Position numbers and translations under genes: made by a program. Positions 1 to 6,783 of a DNA stretch of 53,872 nucleotides are shown one piece after another. The notes beneath the pieces are model-generated. The model saw only the letters and a program-made list of their open reading frames with translations, was not told the DNA's origin and ran no database searches. Origin of the DNA: an uncultured bacterium (GTDB taxonomy: Bacteria; Actinomycetota; Actinomycetes; S36-B12); contig CAINMH010000012.1 of NCBI GenBank assembly GCA_903850745.1, positions 1 through 53,872 of the forward strand, written 5' to 3'. Within the stretch, counting starts at the first letter, position 1, and each line of letters starts with the position of its first letter.

Positions 1-297
1 CGGCAAAATAAAGTGCAGCAAGGTGTCGCGACGCTCCTTGGTTGCGCCCGGTACCACCACGACAAGTCGAGCCGTCCAAGATCCGATCTTGTCGCCCTCC
101 AACGTGTTGGCAAGCGTGCCATGAGTGATGGTCAGGTCGCCCAGGCTGCTGCCTGTCGCGCCCACGTCGATCACCGTACGCGTGTCAACATGCAAGAAGA
201 TGCGATCGGCCCTCGGGGCTGCTTGCGCGCTGGTGGCGAACCCAGCCAGTGGAATCGCGATTGCAGAGGCAAGGACAAGTGTGATGATTCGGCGCAT
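1..297 (-). CDS. Partial secreted protein, possibly allene-oxide-cyclase-barrel-like (3' end outside window)
   Basis: This reading frame is absent from the ORF track because it runs off the left edge. Translating the complement from the ATG at 297 gives 99 open codons. The N-terminus is a clear Sec signal peptide: MRR, then a hydrophobic stretch (IITLVLASAIAIPLAGFA), ending near SAQA-AP. The mature part contains short strands of the type FLHVDTR, GDLTITHGTL and RLVVVVPG. That pattern resembles small secreted barrel proteins annotated as allene oxide cyclase barrel-like in actinobacteria. The fold is an inference from pattern; the signal peptide is seen directly. It is divergent from the lipoprotein gene at 381, with about 83 bp between them for two promoters. 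The C-terminal part cannot be judged. Confidence 0.6.
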   Translation of the reverse strand, partial: MRRIITLVLASAIAIPLAGFATSAQAAPRADRIFLHVDTRTVIDVGATGSSLGDLTITHGTLANTLEGDKIGSWTARLVVVVPGATKERRDTLLHFILP

Positions 298-380
298 GTT
301 GTGAACCTAGTGTGGCTAGAGGGTGGTGGCAAGCATCACGATCTCGCCCTTAACGGTCCCGCGTAGGTGATACTCACCAG

Positions 381-746
381 ATGAAGTCGCGTGGGCTCTT
401 CGGATTATTGCTAGTAGGCGTAGTCCTCGCAGGCTGCAGTTCGACTGCTGCGACCTACCAGGTCTCTGGCACCGCGCTAGCCACCCCGGGTTGTCCCGTC
501 GAGCGTCCAGGGGAGAAGTGCCCGCCCATCCCCGTCGTGGCCCCCATCGTTTTCCTCAACGGTGACAACGAAGTAGCTCGTACGACCAGCGACGCCGATG
601 GCAGTTTCACGATCTCCCTCGCCGCGGGCTCGTACTCCGTCGAGGTGCAGGCTCCCAGCGGCATGCCCAATTGCCCGACCACTCCGCTCACAGTCTCGAC
701 TGGCCCCGTCACCATCGCCATCGAGTGCGACTCGGGCATTCGCTAA
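381..746 (+). CDS. Small lipoprotein with carboxypeptidase-regulatory-like (beta-sandwich) domain
   Basis: The 121-residue product starts with a short basic n-region (MKSRG), a hydrophobic core and the lipobox LAGC, so it should be lipid-modified on Cys19 and anchored on the outer face of the membrane. The remainder contains NGDNEVARTTSDADGSFTI followed by AAGSYSVEVQAP. This is the signature of a CarboxypepD_reg-like (Cna-B-like) beta-sandwich, in which a 'T..DG.F.' turn precedes an 'L..G.Y.V' strand. Four further cysteines (at CP, CPP, NCP and CDSG) could form disulfides outside the cell. No enzymatic motif is present. The role is unknown; it probably binds a surface ligand or another envelope protein. 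The overlapping ORFs on both strands are shadows. Confidence 0.8.
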   Translation: MKSRGLFGLLLVGVVLAGCSSTAATYQVSGTALATPGCPVERPGEKCPPIPVVAPIVFLNGDNEVARTTSDADGSFTISLAAGSYSVEVQAPSGMPNCPTTPLTVSTGPVTIAIECDSGIR

Positions 747-838
747 CGCTCGTCCACAGCCTTGCCCGCACCTCTATATATGTAGTGAAATCCAGCGCAC
801 TCTGCTCACGTGCCGTTCCTATTTCCCGGTGTCCTGCC

Positions 839-867
839 TTGACAGGCCAATACTGTTTCACAATAAT
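839..867 (+). promoter_or_regulatory. Near-consensus sigma-70-type promoter of the toxin-antitoxin operon
   Basis: TTGACA (839-844) is followed by exactly 17 bases and then AATAAT (862-867). This matches the housekeeping consensus at 6/6 and 5/6 positions with ideal spacing. A transcript would begin near 874, only about 7 bases before the GTG at 881, so the message would be nearly leaderless. CCAAT (847-851) and ATTGG (866-870) form an inverted repeat over the spacer and -10 region, a plausible operator for autoregulation by the antitoxin. The promoter also argues against the longer upstream starts in the ORF track. Confidence 0.7.
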
Positions 868-880
868 TGGTCGTGTCTGG

Positions 881-1138
881 GTGGAGTTCACCCAGTCGTC
901 TCGTAAGCACCGGATCGGCCGCGAACGTATGCGCCATGTTCTCGCCAACCCAGTGACCAGAATTCCGTTTCCGACGGAGGACGGTCGAGCACCCCGAGAG
1001 ATGTTTCTCGGAGTGGATGACACCGGTCGTCGCCTTGAAGTGATGGTGGTTCTCGAGACTGAGCGTCTTGTGGTGATTCACGCCATGGACATGCGAGCAA
1101 AATTCGAACTGGAATTTGAAAGGGGACAACGATCGTGA
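881..1138 (+). CDS. Toxin of a type II toxin-antitoxin pair (BrnT-like small protein)
   Basis: The ORF track begins this frame at 671, but the promoter at 839-867 and the motif layout support the in-frame GTG at 881, giving 85 residues, a usual toxin size. The sequence runs through RERMRHVLANP, then REMFLGVDDTGRRLEVMVV, and ends in VIHAMDMRAKFE. I recognise this three-part pattern from small actinobacterial toxins of BrnT-like fold encoded just before a CopG-type antitoxin. If the family call is right, it would be an mRNA-cleaving RNase held inactive by the protein encoded next. Its stop overlaps the antitoxin start by four bases (GTGA), so the two are translationally coupled. There is no good Shine-Dalgarno, consistent with a nearly leaderless message. 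The exact start remains uncertain. Confidence 0.65.
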   Translation: MEFTQSSRKHRIGRERMRHVLANPVTRIPFPTEDGRAPREMFLGVDDTGRRLEVMVVLETERLVVIHAMDMRAKFELEFERGQRS

Positions 1139-1476
1139 GTAAGAAGACCACTAAGAAGAAGCCGAAGTTGACCGAATTGGATAAAAAGTACGACGAGAAG
1201 ACCGTAGCTGCAATGCTCGCGGAGTTCGATGCGGCTTACGACGCAGGGCTTGTGACGTTTATCTACCCCCAACGCGGTCGCCCGTCACTCAATGGCGAAT
1301 CCGCAGAGTCACCCACGATCGGCTTTCGGCTCACTCCGGATTTGCGCGAGCGCGCAACAGCGATTGCGCAGCAAGAGGGATTGAGTATTTCGGCGTTAGC
1401 ACGCCGGGCACTTGAGGACTACGTCAATCGCGTAGCGGTGGATCCGAGTCCCAGAACCGACCCGCAGGATTCGTAA
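1135..1476 (+). CDS. CopG/ribbon-helix-helix-type antitoxin
   Basis: A 113-residue protein starts at a GTG that overlaps the toxin stop. It has a strongly basic N-terminus (KKTTKKKPK), a middle segment with AAMLAEFDAAYDAGL, and a C-terminal half with GRPSL...SPTIGFRLTPDLRERATAIAQQEGLSISALARRALEDYV. The last part fits a ribbon-helix-helix DNA-binding domain: a beta strand (TIGFRL), then helix, turn and helix. Such proteins neutralise the cognate toxin and repress the operon by binding an inverted repeat; one lies over the promoter. Its 3' end overlaps the convergent HNH gene by 53 bases, which is unusual and means the C-terminal tail (PSPRTDPQDS) is encoded antisense to that gene. Confidence 0.75.
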   Translation: MSKKTTKKKPKLTELDKKYDEKTVAAMLAEFDAAYDAGLVTFIYPQRGRPSLNGESAESPTIGFRLTPDLRERATAIAQQEGLSISALARRALEDYVNRVAVDPSPRTDPQDS

Positions 1477-2899
1477 ATCGCAGAGTTCGGTTGGGATCTC
1501 CGGACAGACTCCACCCACCTTCATGAGCTAAGTGGTGGTGATGACTACATAAGCCGACGAGGTTGTCGGATGTCGTCTTGCCGCCCTTTGCCCAATGAAT
1601 GACGTGGTGTACTTCGCGAATCTGCGTGTGGCAGCCAGGGAATCTGCACTTGCCGTGGTCGCGGGTGAGGATCGCGCGGCGCATCTGTGGGGGAGTGATG
1701 CGCCACTTCGCGCTGATCGCATCGAGATCGCCGGCTGGATTGAGCACGAGCAGTTGCGCGACCGCGTCGCAGGAGAGTCGCTGCGCTGCTGTCGCGGTGA
1801 TGGGCGTGATCTGCGTGCCCGTGAGCGACTGAATCCACCCCGGCGCCGCGCTGCCGTGATCGATGAGCGACTGCGAGTCAATGGTGATGTGTACGACCGG
1901 CCGTTCGCCGCCCGTGTCAGGCAGACGCGCGTCGCCCGTCGCAGTTGCTGCGGCGTCGAGGATGAGCGCGAGTGCTTCGACATTGCGACTGGCCAGGCTC
2001 GGCTTGGTGTCACTGGGCAGGCTCGCGTCAGGAAGTGGCTGCTCGGCCATGATCCCTTCGGCGTGCTTGCACCACCCCGCGTCTTCGCACCCGCATGCGG
2101 CGAGTTTGGCCGCCAACTCAGCCGCCTCGCGATTGCGTATCGCGTCGCGCGCAGACCCAAGCGCTGCGATGAGTTGCGCTCCGACTTCTGCGGGCAGCAG
2201 ACCGTCGACAAGCACGGAGCCGTCGGGGAGCGTGGATGCGCGGAAGCCGTACGAGTCGCGACGACGCTTCGCCTCGGCCTCGTCGATTGCGTCGGGATCG
2301 ATGCGCTGCAACGTGCGCAGGAGTGTGTTGCCGAATGCGGCGGGGTCGAGGTCCTTCGCGCCCTCGGCCAGCTCGGCTTCGATCTGCGTCAACGCGGCGG
2401 AGAGGCGCGGGAAGGTCTTGTGCATGTGGTCGAGGGCGCGCATGTGGCGGCGTGAGATCGCGGCCTCGCGCCACGCCTGCGCCATCGCCGGGTAGCGCCG
2501 CATCCAGATCGCGGAGTCGAACGGCTGGCCCGCATCGCCGGAGCTCGCGTTGGTATGCCGCCGCAACCAATCGCGCGCAGAACGGCAACCCTCCGCGGGC
2601 CACACGTTGCCGCCGGAGAATCGCCCGGCCACATCGCTGATCGCGGCGTCCATCTGACGTTGCGCTTTCGCCAGATCGAGCAGCGCCTCGCCGACCTCGT
2701 CGTCGGTCGCCATCGCGAGGGGGAGCCCAGCGGCTGCCTCATTCATACGGGCCATCACGTCGAGCAACTCCGCCCGCAGATCGCGCAGGTCGTCGCCGGT
2801 GGCCGGCGCCCCATGGAAGTCGGCGAACTCGTAGACCCACTCGACCGGCACCCGCCACTGCCCCTGGAGGTCGGCAAGCAGCAATTCGGTGGTGCTCAT
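1424..2899 (-). CDS. DUF222 (13E12 repeat family) protein with C-terminal HNH endonuclease domain
   Basis: The 491-residue product begins at an ATG preceded by a strong Shine-Dalgarno (GGGAGGTCC). The long helical N-terminal region is DUF222-like: it includes 'RDWLRRHTNASSGDA', typical of actinobacterial 13E12-repeat proteins, and 'DGLLPAEVGAQLIAAL'. The C-terminus is a complete HNH module: CRFPGC, then EVHHVIHWAKGG, TTSDNLVGLC, and SHHHHLAHEGGW. Two CxxC-like zinc ligands and the catalytic histidine pair are visible. These genes are multicopy and mobile-associated in actinobacteria. The biological role is not settled; a DNA nicking or cleaving nuclease is likely. No intein or intron is seen around it. 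The product is full length, with both domains intact. Confidence 0.9.
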   Translation of the reverse strand: MSTTELLLADLQGQWRVPVEWVYEFADFHGAPATGDDLRDLRAELLDVMARMNEAAAGLPLAMATDDEVGEALLDLAKAQRQMDAAISDVAGRFSGGNVWPAEGCRSARDWLRRHTNASSGDAGQPFDSAIWMRRYPAMAQAWREAAISRRHMRALDHMHKTFPRLSAALTQIEAELAEGAKDLDPAAFGNTLLRTLQRIDPDAIDEAEAKRRRDSYGFRASTLPDGSVLVDGLLPAEVGAQLIAALGSARDAIRNREAAELAAKLAACGCEDAGWCKHAEGIMAEQPLPDASLPSDTKPSLASRNVEALALILDAAATATGDARLPDTGGERPVVHITIDSQSLIDHGSAAPGWIQSLTGTQITPITATAAQRLSCDAVAQLLVLNPAGDLDAISAKWRITPPQMRRAILTRDHGKCRFPGCHTQIREVHHVIHWAKGGKTTSDNLVGLCSHHHHLAHEGGWSLSGDPNRTLRFTNPAGRFWDSDPPLRD

Positions 2900-3030
2900 C
2901 CGGACCTCCCCTCGTGGATTAACTGGTGAAAAGATATTAATCGAACGGACGTACTAGTGTCAAGTGTTTTCGGGATATTTTCTAAATCTGTGGAAATCCA
3001 ATGCGCCGGCCATTCAACCCACCATGGATG

Positions 3031-3055
3031 AATAGGTATCGCCTATTGAAAGGAG
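3031..3055 (+). promoter_or_regulatory. Inverted repeat next to the ribosome binding site of the second toxin-antitoxin pair
   Basis: AATAGG (3031-3036), TATCG, CCTATT (3042-3047) is a perfect 6-bp inverted repeat with a 5-base loop. It is followed at once by the Shine-Dalgarno AAAGGAG (3049-3055) of the ATG at 3062. The position fits an operator bound by the antitoxin, or a small hairpin that affects ribosome access. Function is inferred from position only. Confidence 0.45.
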
Positions 3056-3061
3056 AAACTC

Positions 3062-3238
3062 ATGACGCTTGGAGACATGACCCCGCCAGACTCCACCCCT
3101 GAACGCGAACTCCTCGTCTGGGAGCACCAGCAGCTCAAAGAGAGTCTCGCCCGCGGCCTCGCGCAAAGCGCAGCCGGTGAGACGGTCGATCTAGGCGACT
3201 TCACGCAATGCGTTGGCGTGGTAAATGGCCCTGCTTGA
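3062..3238 (+). CDS. Small antitoxin-like protein (VbhA/ParD-like)
   Basis: This 58-residue ORF is too short for the supplied track. It starts at an ATG 6 bases after a strong AAAGGAG ribosome binding site. The sequence runs TPERELLVWEHQQLKESLAR, then GLAQSAAGETVDLGDFTQ. Charged helices ending in 'G-x-x-VDLGDF' are typical of small actinobacterial antitoxins. It overlaps the toxin-like ORF at 3225 by 14 bases. The last residues (CVGVVNGPA) do not look like the acidic tail I would expect. Together with the missing N-terminus of the toxin, this suggests a small deletion across the antitoxin-toxin junction. Coding is well supported by the ribosome binding site; function is inferred from motif and pairing. 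Confidence 0.65.
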   Translation: MTLGDMTPPDSTPERELLVWEHQQLKESLARGLAQSAAGETVDLGDFTQCVGVVNGPA

Positions 3239-3413
3239 TCCGACCTACCCCGGCCTGCACTCACATAAGTACCGCAGCATCCACGGCTCAGCGGGCGAAG
3301 ATGTCTGGGACTCCTACGTCGAGAATCACACGCCTAGCGCGTGGCGCATCTTCTGGCATTACGGACCAGGCTCTGACGTGATCACGATCATCACAATCGG
3401 CCCGCATGCGTAG
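3225..3413 (+). CDS. N-terminally short RelE/ParE-like toxin remnant
   Basis: The 62-residue product contains YPGLHSHKYRSIHG, VWDSYVENHTPSAWRIFWHYG and ITIITIGPHA. This is the C-terminal two thirds of a RelE/ParE-superfamily toxin: the strand pair with 'H.Y.s..G..vw.sYv...TP.a.Ri.w.yG' and the final 'I....I.PH'. Family members as I know them carry about 30 more N-terminal residues forming two helices. Here a TAA codon sits immediately upstream of the ATG in the same frame, so no extension is possible. Either this is a naturally minimal form or, more likely, a decayed toxin left after a deletion. It overlaps the antitoxin gene by 14 bases, the expected operon arrangement. Confidence 0.6.
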   Translation: MALLDPTYPGLHSHKYRSIHGSAGEDVWDSYVENHTPSAWRIFWHYGPGSDVITIITIGPHA

Positions 3414-3434
3414 CCGTTAACGCCAACGCAGGAA

Positions 3435-3722
3435 TCAACCGTCCTTGCGCCCACCGATCCATGATGCGAGCGCGATTAGCGGCAGCATGATCAACATGAA
3501 TCCCCAGTAGACGACCGTCAGCACGATCGGGTCGATGATGAACAGCCATAGCAACCCGCGTCCGAGACTGAACCCGGTGAACTCCCACGGCGATAGCGGA
3601 GCCTGACCGCCGAAGAACGCGGTCCACGTCAGCAACAAGCTCCACACCCCCGCAGCCGCCGCAAGAATCGCGGCCATCACCTGCACGACCTTCATTGCGC
3701 CCGAACCTTCATTGCTCGACAT
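3435..3722 (-). CDS. Small integral membrane protein of unknown function
   Basis: The 95-residue protein has two strong hydrophobic segments, roughly residues 10-32 (VVQVMAAILAAAAGVWSLLLTW) and 53-85 (LLWLFIIDPIVLTVVYWGFMLIMLPLIALA). The second stretch is long enough to form two crossings. It ends in a positively charged tail (GGRKDG), which should be cytoplasmic. No family is recognised. It is divergent from and slightly overlaps the Abi-like ORF at 3712, so one of those two starts may be annotated too far upstream. Start candidates are the ATG at 3722 or an internal ATG (MKVVQ) ten residues later. Confidence 0.6.
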   Translation of the reverse strand: MSSNEGSGAMKVVQVMAAILAAAAGVWSLLLTWTAFFGGQAPLSPWEFTGFSLGRGLLWLFIIDPIVLTVVYWGFMLIMLPLIALASWIGGRKDG

Positions 3723-4092
3723 CGTGCCTCCCCCTCAAGAGCATGACCTTCAGGTTAGCGGTGCCGACCGACAAGCCAAGCCACCATCGGCGCGTTGCCA
3801 TGTGCAAAACAAAAGCGCCGAGGAGTCGATTCCTCGCTTCGCTGCAGACCTCCGCGCGACAGGAGGTCAACCCTGCATGTTGGCCCTGTATGTATGGGAT
3901 CGCGAATTGTCGGCCACCTTCTTCTCGGACATTGCCGTGCTTGAGGTGCCATTACGTAATGCGATAGATCGCGAGTTTGTCCACTATTTGGGCAGTGCAT
4001 CGCACCTGCAACACGACCTTTGGGACGCACGAACCCGGAGGAGAATCACTCAGGTTCTCGCACGAATAGCTTTTTTTAATGGCAGACTCTGA
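3712..4092 (+). pseudogene. Truncated Abi-like (abortive infection family) ORF
   Basis: The frame encodes IPRFAADLRATGG followed by LALYVWDRELSATFFSDIAVLEVPLRNAIDREF. That block, 'Y.WN..LS..F...i..lEV.lRNai', is the N-terminal signature of Abi_2/AbiD-F-type abortive infection proteins found in many actinobacteria. Full-length members are around 200-250 residues; here the frame stops after 126, shortly after ITQVLARIAFFNGRL. The following 40 bases are AT-rich and lead straight into the ribosome binding site of the next gene. I infer a 3'-truncated gene. The upstream 50 codons are poorly conserved-looking and overlap a divergent gene, so the true start is probably internal. If translated, the product would lack the C-terminal part of the HEPN-like fold. 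Confidence 0.55.
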
Positions 4093-4131
4093 GAAATTTA
4101 GAAATCTTTTGGTGATGGCAGGGGAGACCAC

Positions 4132-4818
4132 ATGTATGACTTGGAAAGTCTGAGCGAGGAACAGAGGGAGTTAGTGCAAGCGGGCAATTTGTGGCTCCGC
4201 GATCATCCCGCTGAGGCTGCAGGACCCGTGGATTTGGCGAGTGAACCTGACACACAGCCTGAAGTACTTTGGGCTCTGGGGTTATGTCACGAGATCGATG
4301 TAGTCCGTATGGAAGTCGCACTAAATGAAGCGGCCCATCCGGATCTTCTAGGGTTAATGACGCGGGATCAGTCCGAGGACGTCCGAGCCGACGTGAAGAC
4401 TAATCCGAATTGCCCTCCTGCTGCGTTACAGTTTCTCTCCGACTTGGAAGCGGCCCGTGATCCTGAAACACCCAAAGAGCATCTACTGCGCTGGAGCAAA
4501 GCCCCGGAGAATCTGCTGAGGTACCACGTTGCAATTAACCCAGGGATTGATGGCGATTTTTTCGAGTTGCTGAACGAACAGTTGAAAGTTGAGGGAGTTT
4601 CGGGACCGATTGCTTGGGGACTCGCACACAACCCCGCTACTCCCGCAAACTTGCTCATTCAGTTGGCGGAGTCCGATGCTTTCGACTTCATGAATGGCGA
4701 TTCCATTGCAGAGGCTGTTGCTTTACACCCCAACTCCTCAGCAGAGGTGCTAGCGAAGCTTTCCGACTGCGATCTCCCTGGGGTGCAGGAGGCCTTAGCC
4801 AGCCGATCTGGTTGGTGA
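4132..4818 (+). CDS. Leucine-rich-repeat-variant (LRV)-like repeat protein
   Basis: The 228-residue acidic protein starts at an ATG with a good ribosome binding site (CAGGGGAG). It is built from short helical units of about 20-24 residues carrying motifs such as 'VRADVKTNPNCPPAALQFLSDL', 'RYHVAINPGI', 'AWGLAHNPATPANLLIQLAES' and 'AEAVALHPNSSAEVLAKLSD'. The recurring 'VA.NP..P...L..L' is the variant-LRR pattern, which forms a right-handed alpha solenoid used for protein or nucleic-acid contacts. There are no membrane segments or enzymatic motifs. It sits between the Abi-like remnant and the HEPN-like gene in an accessory stretch, and a scaffold or sensor role is possible but not shown. Confidence 0.7.
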   Translation: MYDLESLSEEQRELVQAGNLWLRDHPAEAAGPVDLASEPDTQPEVLWALGLCHEIDVVRMEVALNEAAHPDLLGLMTRDQSEDVRADVKTNPNCPPAALQFLSDLEAARDPETPKEHLLRWSKAPENLLRYHVAINPGIDGDFFELLNEQLKVEGVSGPIAWGLAHNPATPANLLIQLAESDAFDFMNGDSIAEAVALHPNSSAEVLAKLSDCDLPGVQEALASRSGW

Positions 4819-4946
4819 CGATGCTTGCCTCTTGCCCACTACCCGTAGGAGCTTTCGGAGACAAAGGCGGCAAGTAGTAGAAGCGCAGTAGAACCTTGGA
4901 CAGCAGTATTTGGACTGAAAGCCGGAACGGACCTATAGGGGGAACG

Positions 4947-5792
4947 ATGAGCAATCCATCAGCGTGGAAGCGGTATATCTCGGCGGTCGGGGGTAAGCCT
5001 GCGCCGGAGTTTGCGCGATTCGCAGCAAGATACAACGTCGCAACTTCCATTGAGGGTCTGCAGATCGTCGGGTTTAGTGACGCCACGCAAGAGGCCTACA
5101 ACGCGGCAATGCAAGCTGCTCTCGCCTATTCGGCACTTGAGGCACTCAACAAGGCGCTGAGCGACAAGCGCGGCACGCGCCACCTACCCGATCCGGCGCT
5201 GGCCAAGAACTATCGAGCGTCTAGCAGCACAAAACTTCGTGAGTTCCTAATGGCTTCAGTCGACAACAAGGCCCTGATCGGTCGGCTGGCGAGCCTTGCC
5301 AGCGATGAGGCAAACGACGACGTACTGCCGGTGGCCGAAGGCATTCGCCACCTGATGTTTCATGGTGATTTCACCGCGCATGGCGCGGGTGCGGCACAGT
5401 CCAAGGCAACCCGAGGGTTCATCTCGAGTCTCGCTGACGCAATCCTGGTGAGGGCCAACTCCAACTTCGAGCTGTACCTCGATCGTGAAGCACTCGGCGC
5501 TTGGCAGGTGACCCGGCTCGCGAAGTGTCCGTCGTGCAAAGTCACGCAGGGCGAGCTTCATACCGGCGCCTGCGAAATCGGACTGTGCCACACGCACGGT
5601 GAGCGTCGTTCCGACTGCATGGGTGATGGCAAGCACGCAGCAACGCGATATTGGGGTGTCTATCCCGGCACCATCGAAGCGTTGAAGCGTGGCTGGACTG
5701 TGAAGCAGGGCAAGCAGGTGTTGCCAGACATCAATCGCGTCATGGTCGAACTTGAGTGGGATCCGGCAACGGAGTCTCACCAATCGAAATAG
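4947..5792 (+). CDS. Unknown protein with possible HEPN RNase motif and cysteine-rich zinc site
   Basis: The track starts at 4896, but TAGGGGGA immediately before the ATG at 4947 marks the likely start, giving 281 residues. The first 190 residues are mainly helical and include EGIRHLMFHGDFTAHG at about residues 130-145. R-x4-H (RHLMFH) in a helix, followed by a small residue, is the catalytic motif of HEPN RNases, common in toxin and anti-phage proteins. From about residue 194 there is a cluster CPSCKVTQGELHTGACEIGLC, then HTHGERRSDC, with enough Cys and His for one or two zinc ions. The C-terminus has AATRYWGVYPGT. No full-length family is recognised. The HEPN assignment is an inference from one motif and helical context; the cysteine cluster is seen directly. 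Confidence 0.65.
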   Translation: MSNPSAWKRYISAVGGKPAPEFARFAARYNVATSIEGLQIVGFSDATQEAYNAAMQAALAYSALEALNKALSDKRGTRHLPDPALAKNYRASSSTKLREFLMASVDNKALIGRLASLASDEANDDVLPVAEGIRHLMFHGDFTAHGAGAAQSKATRGFISSLADAILVRANSNFELYLDREALGAWQVTRLAKCPSCKVTQGELHTGACEIGLCHTHGERRSDCMGDGKHAATRYWGVYPGTIEALKRGWTVKQGKQVLPDINRVMVELEWDPATESHQSK

Positions 5793-5841
5793 ATTTCAGT
5801 AGCGTCCAAGCTAATATCTCTGTTGCCGATTAAGGGAAGCC

Positions 5842-6783
5842 ATGAGGCCGTTTAACAATGTCCGGCTTGATGCCCGGTTCTTTGAAGCACCTCAGTCACA
5901 GGATTTTTGTGATGCGCTGGCGCCTTCTAGTGGGTTTATACAAGGCTCCGTCAACCAGGGTGCGGTCATTCGAGTTTTACTCCGAGAGGCGCTTTCTGCG
6001 GGCGTTGCCAGTTTGGAGACCGAACAGGTATCGAGCGGGTCAGAAGGTTGGATGTCGATATCCATAGACTTCAAGAAACGAGAGATTCGGTCCTTGTCTT
6101 GGGTGCTCGTGCGTGGTGACAATGATTGGACGTCTGAACGGCGTTGGCCATGGAACTCGCTGAAAAGTGTCTTTGAGCCTTGGAGTGAGTTTGTCGCCAA
6201 GCAGGAAGACGCGCGCGACCTTGTACATGACTCTATTGAAAGCAATTGGCAATACAGCGCCATGAACACAGGCATTCCCCAGCCTCGCTCTCTGCTCGAA
6301 TGCAATTTTGCGGACGATGAAGATCCGGTTGTGAGGCGGTATCTCGAGTGCCTGTGCGAAGCATTCACTGACTACAACACAGACGTCTTGTGGGGGGTGT
6401 TTCAGGACGAGGACTATGTCGCATCAGTTGAAGAAGCGGATCGACTTGAGGTCGTGCGGACCGCACTGTGCGACCTCGTAGCTCAACTTGGTGACGCATC
6501 TTTGGACACATTGATCAAGTTGTCGAATGACTGGGGTATGGACTGTGAAATCGACGGAGCTGCTCGCTGGACGTATTCGTGTCGCAAGCCATTTCCAGAC
6601 GCCATGGTTTGGGATCAACTTCCGTGGGAACAACAGAAGTTTGTTCTTGAGTCCTGTGATCCATGGGTGGTCGGCTTGGCTTGCTTGCTCCCCGATACAC
6701 ACTCAGAGATAATTGAGTGGGCGGCTACGTTTGAGGATGAGTTCGTAGCGCACATCGTTGCGAATCGTCTCAGTCGTCCGTGA
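5842..6783 (+). CDS. Hypothetical acidic protein
   Basis: A 313-residue protein with a clear ribosome binding site (TTAAGGGAAG) before the ATG. It is rich in Asp, Glu and Trp (WTSERRWPWNSL, WGVFQDEDY, WEQQKFVLESCDPWVV) and has no signal peptide or membrane segment, so it is cytoplasmic. I see no recognisable catalytic motif. Its last 14 bases overlap the convergent TM0106-type helicase gene. It is separated by only 49 bp from the HEPN-like gene before it, in the same direction, and the two may be co-transcribed. If the HEPN-like protein is a toxin, this could be its partner, but that is speculation from adjacency. Confidence 0.65.
   Translation: MRPFNNVRLDARFFEAPQSQDFCDALAPSSGFIQGSVNQGAVIRVLLREALSAGVASLETEQVSSGSEGWMSISIDFKKREIRSLSWVLVRGDNDWTSERRWPWNSLKSVFEPWSEFVAKQEDARDLVHDSIESNWQYSAMNTGIPQPRSLLECNFADDEDPVVRRYLECLCEAFTDYNTDVLWGVFQDEDYVASVEEADRLEVVRTALCDLVAQLGDASLDTLIKLSNDWGMDCEIDGAARWTYSCRKPFPDAMVWDQLPWEQQKFVLESCDPWVVGLACLLPDTHSEIIEWAATFEDEFVAHIVANRLSRP

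Noticed and set aside
13-366. 117-aa plus-strand ORF at the left edge
   Set aside because: It lies antisense to a frame with a clear signal peptide (complement of 1-297), has no ribosome binding site and an arginine/cysteine-rich shadow-like composition.
1595-2455. 286-aa plus-strand ORF
   Set aside because: It is antisense to the DUF222/HNH gene, whose domains are recognisable; this is a typical GC-rich mirror ORF.
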